NCBI GenBank assembly: GCA_029834535.1
Contig: JAQMWT010000526.1
Span: 1 to 64,000 of the forward strand
Reading direction: 5' to 3'
DNA: 64,000 nt
Source of the DNA: Chrysophaeum taylorii
Lineage: Eukaryota; Sar; Pelagophyceae; Pelagomonadales; Pelagomonadaceae
Shown here: positions 56,184-64,000 of the stretch, piece after piece
How positions within the stretch are numbered: position 1 is the stretch's first letter
Layout of the letters: each line of letters starts with the position of its first letter
Position numbers and translations under genes: made by a program
Notes under the pieces: model-generated
The model's database searches: none
What the model was told of the DNA's origin: nothing
What the model saw: only the letters and a program-made list of their open reading frames with translations

Positions 56184-58087
56184 CCCTTGCTAGCCTGAAG
56201 ATCAGGGTCCTCGGACTGGGATTGTTTGAAGAACGCGATGTAGAGATAACTTGTGAAGCTGTTGATGAACTGGAACACAAAGACCTTGGCGGTCAACGAG
56301 TCCTCGTACTCGGTGTCTGTGCGGTGGCACTCGTAATCCGTGAGCCTTTCGGCCAACCCCGAAAAGACGGGCTCTAAGGCGAAAATCTGGATCGCGTTGA
56401 TCAGAGAGACCACGATCCCAGGAACAGTGCTCGCGAAGTCGACAACGTCCCATGAGCGGCGGATGCCCCAGTTTCGGACGGGTCTGCGATTGATTGACAC
56501 GTCCTTGAACGAACTGCGAGTCCCGAGGAAATTGTTCCGCGCTGTGAGGTCCGCCTTGAGAAAAAAAATCATGACGACGACGGCGAGCACCCCCAACCCC
56601 GACGTCGCGATGACCGTCGAGCTGACAAAACCCCGCTTCGCGCGCGAACTCGGGGGAAAGTAGTTCTCGTCGTCGCCTGTGACCGGAGATGAGATGCTCT
56701 CGACATCGGGATTTTCCGTAAATTCCGGACGCTCTTCGGCAGTTCGCTCGGTACCAACCATACCCCACATCATCGCGAAACGGCTCTGCTTGCGCTTCCA
56801 AAACTCCACGAACAGTGTTGCCCAGAGGGCCATAAACACGCAGAACACCGGGATCGCCGGCGAGTTTGGATTAGCTTGGATCACGGTAATGAAGTAGAAG
56901 ACGGTCCCGACCGCGGCCGCAACCATAACTGCCGTCGTGTAGTGGCCCAGAAAGAGAAAATACATGGCGATCTTCTCCCCAAAGTAGTCCTTGATTCGAT
57001 TGAATGGTTGGTTCCACGGCCACGCCCAGTAGACGAGCCACTTGCGCTGCACTTGCCGCAACTCGCTTAGGTCTTGCAACGGGAACGCGTGGAGTATGGC
57101 GCCCTGGCGGATCATCTTTTCCAACGAAAGTCCAGCGCCGTTGTCGGAATCGGGCCACTTGAGGATTGAGAGGATGAGCTTGATGCGGTCGACGGAACGG
57201 AAGATTGACGACGTGAGCGCATATTTTTGGTACAAGGTCTGGAAGCCGTCGCTTCCTTCGTACCGGCCGTACATGTACTGATTGTACGCGTAGGGGCACT
57301 GGTTCTCCGTATCCTTGATGGCGGTGTACATCTCCTGGCCCTTGTAGGTCCAGCCATCTCGTCGCGGATAAATCAGGTATTCGCCCGGGATCGTCGCGTC
57401 TGGCTGTCCCTCGGACAGTCGTTTCTTCACCTCCTTCTCGTCCAATCGAAGCCGCATGTCGAGCTTGTCGGCTTGCTCTTTCAACCGCTTCGCGGTAGCG
57501 CGGATTTTGATGATGATCTTTTTCCAATCCTGCGATTTGAATTGGACAGTCTCGAGACCCGCCCGCCGTAACGCCTGGACGATCCGGAGCATCGAGTTCT
57601 TCTTCAAAAAATCCGAGAGAGGCGCCTGGTCTTCGGGTTTGATGCCCGTCACCAGCACAAAGTCCCAGTTCCAGTTCTGGCCCAAGTCTTCATCTTGGAA
57701 GCCCGGGTCCGAATGTAACTTGTATTCGGGGACCTCCTCGATCTGCGTGAGCGCCATCTTCAAGAGCAGTCGGAGCAGATACATGACGAAAAACATCGAC
57801 CCGAAGTTTATGGCCACCGCGATCACTTCCGCCGAGAATGTCTCGCCGGTGAAGCTAACGCTGATCGGGGCGTGTGTCGGCGAAGTTTCGTTATTTAAGG
57901 TGGGGCGGAACGTCGGCGCAAGAGTCGGCACGGCATCCTCTAACCGTCGTGATGATGATGATGATGATGATGATAGGCGCATTTCTTCTCTCCTGTCCAC
58001 GAACAGTGACCCCACGAACGCCAGCAGTGGCACAGCCACCACGATGCTTGGCACGAACCGCCCGCCGATAGAGAACCCCCGTCCCAT
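56184..58087 (-). CDS. Anoctamin/TMEM16 family protein, 5' exon
   Basis: The ATG at 58087 begins a ~635-residue exon. An N-terminal hydrophobic segment (~10-28) is followed by a Ser run from a TCA repeat and by another helix at ~85-110. A cytosolic domain ('LRIVQALRRAGLETVQFKSQ') leads to the anoctamin core: 'QPFNRIKDYFGEKIAMYFLF', 'FCVFMALWATLFVEFWKRKQ' and 'FQFINSFTSYLYIAFFKQS'. Anoctamins are calcium-activated chloride channels or lipid scramblases, or act as tethers at the ER. The fold assignment is firm; channel versus scramblase is not predictable. The upstream part has an extra N-terminal membrane segment compared with animal proteins. Confidence 0.85.
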
Positions 58088-58177
58088 TTTTTCAGAACAT
58101 ATTCGAGTCCTCGTCCAGCACGTCCGTCCTCCTCGTCTTCGGCCACTCAACCCTAAACGTCCTAGACGTGACGCCAA

Positions 58178-58485
58178 CTCGGAAATCCTACGACGTCATG
58201 GGGGTTATGAACTTTTGGCGGCTCAACGGACAGCAAATGAAGTCACCATGAAGTCACCACATCAAGATATAGAAGATTCAAGTTAGCTAGCCTTGAGTGA
58301 GCGTTTAAAGGTTATCTTCTGAAAACTCCGTAGGAGGTAACGACACGCTGGTGCAACCGAAAGCCTAGTGCCACGCGCTATCGATGAGCCAATCGAGGAT
58401 GGCCGAGCTAGTTCCCGTTCGGCGAAAAGGCGTGTCTGACGTTCGAGTGTGGACGCGGTGAGGGAAAACAACGTCTCGGAACAGA
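58178..58485. other. Divergent intergenic interval, no feature seen
   Basis: This is about 300 bp between the anoctamin 5' end and the next plus-strand gene. No repeat or motif stands out, apart from direct repetition of 'aagtcaccat/aagtcaccac' at 58240-58261. It likely holds the promoters of both genes. Confidence 0.4.
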
Positions 58486-60441
58486 ATGGCGCCCGCGTCA
58501 GAAGTGGACATCTCACAAGATGGGCAGCGTCTTGCGAAACGACGCACTGCAGCGGAGCTCGGATGCGACGTGCTCAGAGTGGTGTTTGAGTTCGCAAACC
58601 TGGCGTCTTTTGTTTTTTGGCCAAACGTGACAAAACCTGGCGTCCTCAGCCACGTCGCGCGGGCGGTGGCGTGTGCTCTTGTTAGCAGGACGTGGTGCGA
58701 GGTGTCGCGCGCGCTTCCAACGTGCCTCAGTGGACAACCGCCCGAAACATTCGGCAACGACGCATGCGGCGAGCTGCACAAGCGTGCGTTTTGGGCGGTT
58801 GTGCGGATGCGAACGGTGGAGACTTTGGATTTGTACACGCTCGGGAATCACGCCAAGGCACCACCCGATTCTGGGCGCACGCGCATTGAGCTCGAGCCGT
58901 TACTGGCGCTACCCATGTTGAAAACGCTTCGACTGTCGGCCAGCGCGATCGCACACGGCGGCCGGCAACTGCAGGACTTGGCATTGGTGATCGCGAGCAG
59001 CCACGTACGTCGGTGCGCGTTCCGGCTCAAGACGGGTGACCAGAAGCCCAAGGCGCTCGTAGTGAGTCCATATCACCGTGACCAGCCGCTCGACAAGCTT
59101 GCGGAGGCCATCCTAACAACGCCATCCGTGCTCGACATGCTCGCAGTCAGATACGAGCAAAGGGAGGGCACTCTCGAAGAGTACAATCGATCCTTGGTCA
59201 TCGAGCGCCGCGACGACGCCCCTCGAGTGCGCCTGCGTAGCCTCGTTGACGAGGCTCTCCGTGTGCGGGGGTGCCAACCGCCAGAAAAGACAACCCACCG
59301 TCGTCAGAGGCTGGAACCGTTGGTACGATTGGATTCGGAGCTGACGCTTTTGTTCTTGTATTCGACTCACTTCGCAGAGCTCGCGCGGAAGATGGTTCAG
59401 CGACACGGCGCTACGCTGGCCCTGAAGTTCGACAACCGAATGAGCGAGACGGAGTTGAGGCGTTTTCAGCGCTTGGCGCGCGATGTCGCGAGTGCTGTCG
59501 GGCAGGTGCGATGGACCGATGACGAGGCTCGAGGCTCAAAGGTGATCAACGCGTTGAGGTCCTTACGGCGAGTGGGCCCGGTCAAAATCGCGAAGGGTGC
59601 GACGCTGCGCGTCACACCAAGCTTTGAACACCTGGTGGAGGTGGCCCTCACCGGCGAGCCGCGGCTCTCTGACGTGCCCCTGGGCTGCCGTGACGCCGAC
59701 GTCCGCCATACCGTCGGCTTCAAGGGACCCGACTCCCCGCCTACGAGGACGTTCGATTTCTCCAAGCACGTTGCGTTGCGCCGCTTGGTCATCGCCGGCC
59801 ACGGAGCCTTGTGGGTCATCGTTCGGTTACCACCCCGCGCGCACCATGTCGCCTTGGAGGCCGTCGAAGTTCGCTCAGACGCCTATGTCTCGATCGCCGA
59901 GCCGCGCCTCGATGTCCTCCGCTTACAGTCCTGCTTTCCCGTAAACAATTCTTTCGGAGGCAGGTCCATCGCCGGGTGCTTCTCGCTTCCCAACTGGCTC
60001 TTGCGGACGGGCGTGAAGGAATGCCACATTAGCGACTGCGACCACATGAACTGGAGCCTTGGCGCTGATTTCGATGAGCTTTGCCATGCCTTGCGCCGCA
60101 GTCGTATCCAGCGTCTCCGCCTCTCCGCACTCCTGGCGAGTGGCAGCTTCGAACATGATATAACTGGCTCGTCGGATGATTGCAGCCGACGCAGCGATGC
60201 TCTGATCCAACTGCTCGACACCAACCTCCGGCCCCAATTTCGCGTCCTTGAGCCCGACCGGAGCGAACTCCAGGCTCTCTTCAACGCACACTCCTCCGTC
60301 TTCTTTGACCTCTACTACCGCAGTGGTGGTCACTACCTTGAACGACAACAACAACCTTCACCGCAAAACAAGTCCAACCAACGCACCCGCCCCGCGGCAC
60401 CCGGGCACCACCATGCTGCCTCCCCGGACGACAAACCGTGA
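58486..60441 (+). CDS. Possible F-box/LRR-like protein, function unknown
   Basis: The 651-residue protein begins at an ATG. The N-terminal ~75 residues ('LGCDVLRVVFEFANLASFVF', then 'ARAVACALVSRTWCEVSRAL') resemble an F-box: a short helix pair ending in the 'VSRTWxxxSR' pattern. The rest has scattered leucine-rich segments ('METLDLYTL'-like, 'LKTLRLSASAIAHGG', 'ALRRLVIAGHGALWVI', 'IQRLRLSALL') at irregular spacing, compatible with a degenerate LRR solenoid. F-box proteins recruit substrates to SCF ubiquitin ligases, but this assignment rests on pattern only. The C-terminal ~45 residues are Gln/Pro/His-rich and disordered. There is no targeting signal. Confidence 0.58.
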   Translation: MAPASEVDISQDGQRLAKRRTAAELGCDVLRVVFEFANLASFVFWPNVTKPGVLSHVARAVACALVSRTWCEVSRALPTCLSGQPPETFGNDACGELHKRAFWAVVRMRTVETLDLYTLGNHAKAPPDSGRTRIELEPLLALPMLKTLRLSASAIAHGGRQLQDLALVIASSHVRRCAFRLKTGDQKPKALVVSPYHRDQPLDKLAEAILTTPSVLDMLAVRYEQREGTLEEYNRSLVIERRDDAPRVRLRSLVDEALRVRGCQPPEKTTHRRQRLEPLVRLDSELTLLFLYSTHFAELARKMVQRHGATLALKFDNRMSETELRRFQRLARDVASAVGQVRWTDDEARGSKVINALRSLRRVGPVKIAKGATLRVTPSFEHLVEVALTGEPRLSDVPLGCRDADVRHTVGFKGPDSPPTRTFDFSKHVALRRLVIAGHGALWVIVRLPPRAHHVALEAVEVRSDAYVSIAEPRLDVLRLQSCFPVNNSFGGRSIAGCFSLPNWLLRTGVKECHISDCDHMNWSLGADFDELCHALRRSRIQRLRLSALLASGSFEHDITGSSDDCSRRSDALIQLLDTNLRPQFRVLEPDRSELQALFNAHSSVFFDLYYRSGGHYLERQQQPSPQNKSNQRTRPAAPGHHHAASPDDKP

Positions 60442-60744
60442 AGATACGCTTTTTTTCCTGTTCTTCCCCATTATTATTATCTCGCGCCTTCCAGAGCCTC
60501 TCGCGCGACACTTTCGTCGCGATTTGCTTTTCAATGGCATGTCATCATTATGAGGGTAGACCGACACATATGCTTTCAGATCTTGACGACTCGATTCGTT
60601 GTCCTTCGATCGACGCAGCAGAAGGGGCTCGACCGTGAGTAATCAGGATACACATCCGAAAGCTCCGCTGTGATGAATAGACTTATTATTGTTTTAAGTT
60701 GGGGGGCGGTGTTATGACGTTGCCAGTCCCGTGAGGCGAAGACG
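60442..60744. other. Intergenic interval with (ATT)n
   Basis: The 303 bp between two plus-strand genes contain a short ATTATTATTAT run 25 bp after the stop of the upstream gene (60470-60480) and another near 60684-60690. Nothing else is recognised. Confidence 0.45.
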
Positions 60745-61572
60745 ATGCGCGTCGACTCTCGCGCCCAGGACTACTGCGAACGCGACGGCGCGAGGTTCAA
60801 CTTGTTGGGCGAGCCGCTGAACGTCGTTTCGAATGGATTTCAACTGTGTCTGGGATCATGGTACATCAGAAAGCTTCGGAACGAACCAAACGTCGATGTC
60901 AACTTACCTGGTGCCTTGTTGTACACCGCAACGGCGGTGGGATCGACGATGTGGCACGCTGTGGCGCTGTCATGGACCTACTTTTTTGACATTCTCATCC
61001 CGGTCATCTTTATCGGTTGGTTCGCGTACAACTGGTTTTACCGCGTCCTCGGAATCAGAGCCGTGTGGGTGCGCCTGGGAATGGCGGTCGCGGCCTATGG
61101 CGGTATGGGTGCGCTGGCGCTGGTTCACGAGTCGCCGTATTTTGGCGTCCACTGGTCCTGGATCTTGCTGTTGCTGCCGCTCGCGATGGCTCACAGGCTG
61201 ATGTGCACCTGGCAACCAAATGCTCTCTTGAAAGCGTGGCTCCTCATGGCTCTTGCACTACTTTTTTACGCCGCTGATCGAGTCCTCTGCCGTGACGAGC
61301 AGGGCGGCTACCAGCCCGGTTACCATTGGCTTTGGCACCTTTGCTCAGCACTCGGTGGTTTGAAGCTCCTCAGGAGTCTCCCGCCCGAAGACTGGAAAGT
61401 CCCAGGCCACGCCATCGACGATCCCTGGTGCGGAGGTTTGTACGCGGACGCCGTGAGCCCGTTGCGCTACGAACGACGAAAGAGCAGCAAAATTGCCCCG
61501 CACCAACTCGTAGCCGAAACTGACCAGGCACCCGCGCAATCGACAGAAAAAACCATGTCGGATAATGCCTAA
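60745..61572 (+). CDS. Alkaline ceramidase-like (CREST superfamily) enzyme
   Basis: The 275-residue membrane protein has about seven hydrophobic segments. 'YCERDGARFNLLGEPLNVVS' (10-29) matches the ceramidase start 'YCE...EPxNxxSN'. The zinc/catalytic set of human alkaline ceramidases is present with the same spacing: Ser67, His71 (S-x3-H), Asp82 (11 after the His), and His194/His198 (H-x3-H, in 'HWLWH'). These enzymes hydrolyse ceramide to sphingosine and a fatty acid in ER or Golgi membranes. Related CREST proteins act on other lipids, so the substrate is not certain. The C-terminal ~45 residues are hydrophilic. Confidence 0.85.
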   Translation: MRVDSRAQDYCERDGARFNLLGEPLNVVSNGFQLCLGSWYIRKLRNEPNVDVNLPGALLYTATAVGSTMWHAVALSWTYFFDILIPVIFIGWFAYNWFYRVLGIRAVWVRLGMAVAAYGGMGALALVHESPYFGVHWSWILLLLPLAMAHRLMCTWQPNALLKAWLLMALALLFYAADRVLCRDEQGGYQPGYHWLWHLCSALGGLKLLRSLPPEDWKVPGHAIDDPWCGGLYADAVSPLRYERRKSSKIAPHQLVAETDQAPAQSTEKTMSDNA

Positions 61573-61714
61573 TAAATTACATGTGCTTGCAATCTGTGTG
61601 GTGGTCGCATCATCTACGTAATAAGAACTTACCCATTATTATTATATATAAGGAAGTGGAGCGCGCTCGGGCGTCGACGTAGCAGCTAGTATAATAATTA
61701 TCATCGCAACCCGA

Positions 61715-62713
61715 CTACGACGCAGCGGCAGGTAGCTCGTCTTGGACTTGCTTTGTACTCGAAAAGAGCGCCTGGGCGTTGGAGAAGCCACGAAAGGGCA
61801 GCGTCATTGGGTGCTCGACGAACTCGTGGAATAGTCCGGGGATGGTGCGAGTCCCCCCCCCCAGGAAGGTGGCCGTCATGGGAGAGGCAACGACAGAGGA
61901 CTGGCGAAAAACGTAACCAGTCTCGTCTTCGACAGCCTGAACGGTGCGGCCGGCGTAGGTGTTCAAAGTCCAGCCTTTAGCGACCAGGAAGTCGTTAACC
62001 TCGACGCACGTCGTAAGGTCGGCGTGGCTCCCATCGTTCAGGCAGTACGCGAGGTGGTTGACCGCGTCTTGTTGCGGCACGATAAAAGTGTTGGTGACAT
62101 GCCACGCAGCGTACTGCGAACATTGTTTGAGAATGTCGTAATCACCTACACTTAGCGGGAGCTCGTCGTCGTCGCTACGCGATTGCTCTCCGAGCAACCA
62201 AGGCTTAAGCGCGCGCAGCACCGCTTGCGCCTCGGGCGCGAGCTGATCGACGTGGACCATAGACGTGAAGACGTACGGGTCTTCGGGGAGCCCGACGGCG
62301 GGTGCCCCGGGGGGAAACCACTCGATGAACGAGCCATCTATCGCCGGCATGTCGCCAGAGCGAGCGGGCACGTAGCCAGCGGCCTCGAGCGCTCCGGCGA
62401 AGGTGCGCTCGAGCGTGTGGCGCCCGTCCTCGAACTTTATTCCGCGCAGGGCGAGGTGGTGAATGGCCCCGATGCGTTCGCGACCGAGGCTCGCGTGCAG
62501 CGCCGTGCCTTCCGTTGGCTGCGCCGCGCCGACGTACGTCTCCAGAAGATCCTTGGCACGGCTCCGTTCGCCGTAGAGATGTAGTTTTCTCACTCGGAAC
62601 ATCGAAACGCACCGATTTTTCATTACACGACAGGATGCGAACCAGGAGCCGTCGACGATCGCGGATGTTCGGCACCGCAAAGCAAGTGCAACAACTAGCC
62701 GACCGTTGAGCAT
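61715..62713 (-). CDS. DUF1338 / 2-oxoadipate dioxygenase-like protein
   Basis: The ATG gives 332 residues. 'GAIHHLALRGIKF' gives the first metal-binding His, 'TNTFIVPQQDAVNHLAYCLN' the second and 'IPGLFHEFVEHP' the Glu, in the order of the DUF1338 fold. The stretch 'DFLVAKGWTLNTYAGRTVQA' and 'VFRQSSVVASPMTATF' follows the plant FLO7-type pattern ('FIxxNGFxLN..GG..KxSxDGLLxQSSTVADSxxFxF'). Bacterial HglS/YdcJ and plant FLO7 convert 2-oxoadipate to 2-hydroxyglutarate in lysine breakdown. The N-terminal ~40 residues could be an organelle presequence (Arg-rich, few acids). The substrate is inferred from the family. Confidence 0.75.
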   Translation of the reverse strand: MLNGRLVVALALRCRTSAIVDGSWFASCRVMKNRCVSMFRVRKLHLYGERSRAKDLLETYVGAAQPTEGTALHASLGRERIGAIHHLALRGIKFEDGRHTLERTFAGALEAAGYVPARSGDMPAIDGSFIEWFPPGAPAVGLPEDPYVFTSMVHVDQLAPEAQAVLRALKPWLLGEQSRSDDDELPLSVGDYDILKQCSQYAAWHVTNTFIVPQQDAVNHLAYCLNDGSHADLTTCVEVNDFLVAKGWTLNTYAGRTVQAVEDETGYVFRQSSVVASPMTATFLGGGTRTIPGLFHEFVEHPMTLPFRGFSNAQALFSSTKQVQDELPAAAS

Positions 62714-63424
62714 TTATGAGGTATCCCACGCTACATTAAGAGAGAGACCCGTTCTCTACATTCGAACGGAGGGCGGATTTTGCAAAATCGACGTGGTGGT
62801 GTTAACTTAAACAGTTAAGGGCTGCTTTTTTTGCTGTCCCTTTTGGATAAATCCCACCAAAAATCCACATGGACGGGAGTAGTGCCCGGCTGAAAGGATC
62901 GGGATGGGGCGACGACGGCTGTCTTCACGAAAGGCAAAGGGCCTGTAGGAAAAGTCTAGGTGGGCGAGGAGCAAGGTGCCGCAAGCAGGAAAGGAGCGCG
63001 TCGATGAAGCCTGGAAATGAAGATTACAAGGGAGCACCCGAAAAGTCCAGGTTCGTATAGATCAAGTGTTTTTGCTGGCTCCTCGCAAAATCTGTGGCAG
63101 CCGGCTGCTTAAGAGGGAGTCTTAGCAAGGCACGTTTCCATTTCGATATTGCCGGCTCGCGTGCTTTTCGAGACTGTGTTCTGAACTGCAGCAGATTGAA
63201 GGGCCGGCCAGAGAGGGCCAGGGGAAGATGCGTGCGTCGCTGGTTCACTGGTTATCCGTGGCAATCCGCGCAATGACTGGCCCAACATTACCCAGGGAGG
63301 AGACTGGCCCGGCAACCGCGCCCGCTCCTATTCTCTAGTAAGAAGAAGAGCCGCGGATCCTACGTATCATTGCGCCTCGAGCCGCATGAATAATGCCCTC
63401 AGCCCTTTCACAGTACGGACCACA
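62714..63424. other. Intergenic interval with no supported gene
   Basis: Roughly 700 bp lie between two minus-strand genes. Open frames on both strands are shorter than 80 codons and basic in translation. The family repeats found elsewhere in the window are not present here. The interval should hold the promoter of the DUF1338 gene. Confidence 0.45.
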
Positions 63425-64000
63425 TTAGCTGGACCTCATTGTCGTGTAAAACTCGCCGAAGAGACGTGGTCGCCAGTCGGTCTCCTCGAGCGGGGGCACT
63501 CGAGGTAGCAGGGGGTGAATCCGCGCGAGGTCGTTAAGGTAGGTGAGATTGCAGAGGCGGCAGACGGCGTTGACGCGGCGGTGCGAGACCTTGATGCGAC
63601 GCTGCTTGAATGCCGGGATGTTGTCGCTTAGTGCCTTGGGGCTCACGAAGTGAGAACCGTCGCTGAGGAGCTCGCGGATCGGGCGTGTCGCATTTGGGAA
63701 TAGGCCCTCTTTGCCATGTTTGAAGAAGTAACCATGCCAGTCGACGTATTTGTGCCAGAGGGTATCGTTGGCGGCGACGTGACCCAAATAGTCGGCGAGA
63801 TGCTGGGGCGACTCGAAGTCCCAGACGTTGATGAACCACGGTCGGCCCGTGCCGTCGATACTCGGGAGTCTGTCGGCGTTGGGCGCGCCCAAGTAGACTG
63901 GAACGGCACCCGCCCGGAGCGGGTTTGATAGTAGCTTTTCAGTAACGTAGCCGTCGCCGACGTGGTTTTCCATCGACAAATAAAACTTGTAGCGCGAGGC
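63425..64000 (-). CDS. GT10 alpha-1,3-fucosyltransferase, C-terminal part (cut by window end)
   Basis: The frame is open to the last base of the window, so the N-terminus lies outside; 191 residues are visible. 'YKFYLSMENHVGDGYVTEKL' holds the GT10 signature (F-Y-L-x-x-E-N...D-Y-V-T-E-K), and 'LRAGAVPVYLGAPNADRLPS' followed by 'SFINVWDF'-like 'WFINVWDFESPQHLADYL' continues the fucosyltransferase C-terminal Rossmann domain. These Golgi enzymes transfer fucose from GDP-fucose to N-acetylglucosamine residues of glycans. The C-terminus has a Cys pair ('VCRLCNLTY') and a potential glycosylation site. Assignment is secure despite truncation. Confidence 0.9.
   Translation of the reverse strand, partial: ASRYKFYLSMENHVGDGYVTEKLLSNPLRAGAVPVYLGAPNADRLPSIDGTGRPWFINVWDFESPQHLADYLGHVAANDTLWHKYVDWHGYFFKHGKEGLFPNATRPIRELLSDGSHFVSPKALSDNIPAFKQRRIKVSHRRVNAVCRLCNLTYLNDLARIHPLLPRVPPLEETDWRPRLFGEFYTTMRSS

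Overview
The window looks like nuclear DNA of a photosynthetic stramenopile (heterokont) alga, possibly pelagophyte-like. Genes are GC-rich, mostly intron-free and tightly packed. Several are clearly eukaryotic: COP9 subunit 4, a PX-BAR sorting nexin, EMC10, a lipase-maturation-factor homologue, an anoctamin, alkaline ceramidase and FAD2-type desaturase. Four predicted proteins start with a short hydrophobic signal ending in an A-F/G-F/A-L motif of the 'ASAFAP' type that directs proteins to red-derived complex plastids: Mg-protoporphyrin IX methyltransferase, a KEA-type antiporter, an ORANGE-like zinc-finger protein and a ferredoxin-metallo-beta-lactamase fusion. The lineage call is inference from these features, not from a database match.

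Layout. 1-8.1 kb: 3' part of a giant armadillo-repeat protein. 8.3-14.2 kb: a pentameric ligand-gated ion channel joined in one reading frame to an ASKHA/apyrase-like domain, an ORANGE-like protein and a KOW protein. 14.2-18.9 kb: repeats, a broken gene and one zinc-ribbon-like gene. 18.9-25.3 kb: an acyltransferase-3 protein and a TPR protein, separated by a repeat island. 25.4-29.4 kb: a gene-poor island with a long decayed coding region and several repeats. 29.5-37.3 kb: sorting nexin, sulfotransferase, CSN4, fatty-acid desaturase and two unknowns. 37.3-40.1 kb: a second repeat island. 40.2-46.3 kb: KEA antiporter, LMF homologue, a three-repeat protein and a conserved-looking membrane protein. 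46.3-48.3 kb: a third repeat island. 48.3-62.7 kb: a dense run of glycosyltransferase, Fd-MBL, MnmM/YtqB-like methyltransferase, EMC10, CHLM, anoctamin (with the only clear intron), an LRR/F-box-like protein, ceramidase and a DUF1338 protein. The right edge cuts a GT10 fucosyltransferase.

The islands share one set of repeats. A LINE/SINE family ends in (TTAG)n tails and has six copies; one copy still encodes the C-terminal part of a LINE reverse-transcriptase protein. Two copies of a dead Pif1-type helicase fragment are followed by an 'acttactggg' minisatellite. There are also (TCTG)n-linked repeats. The most unusual gene is the ion channel-ASKHA fusion at 8.3-12.3 kb. No rRNA, tRNA or CRISPR array was recognised. 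Genes are not in operons, but several divergent pairs are only 60-260 bp apart and may share promoters.
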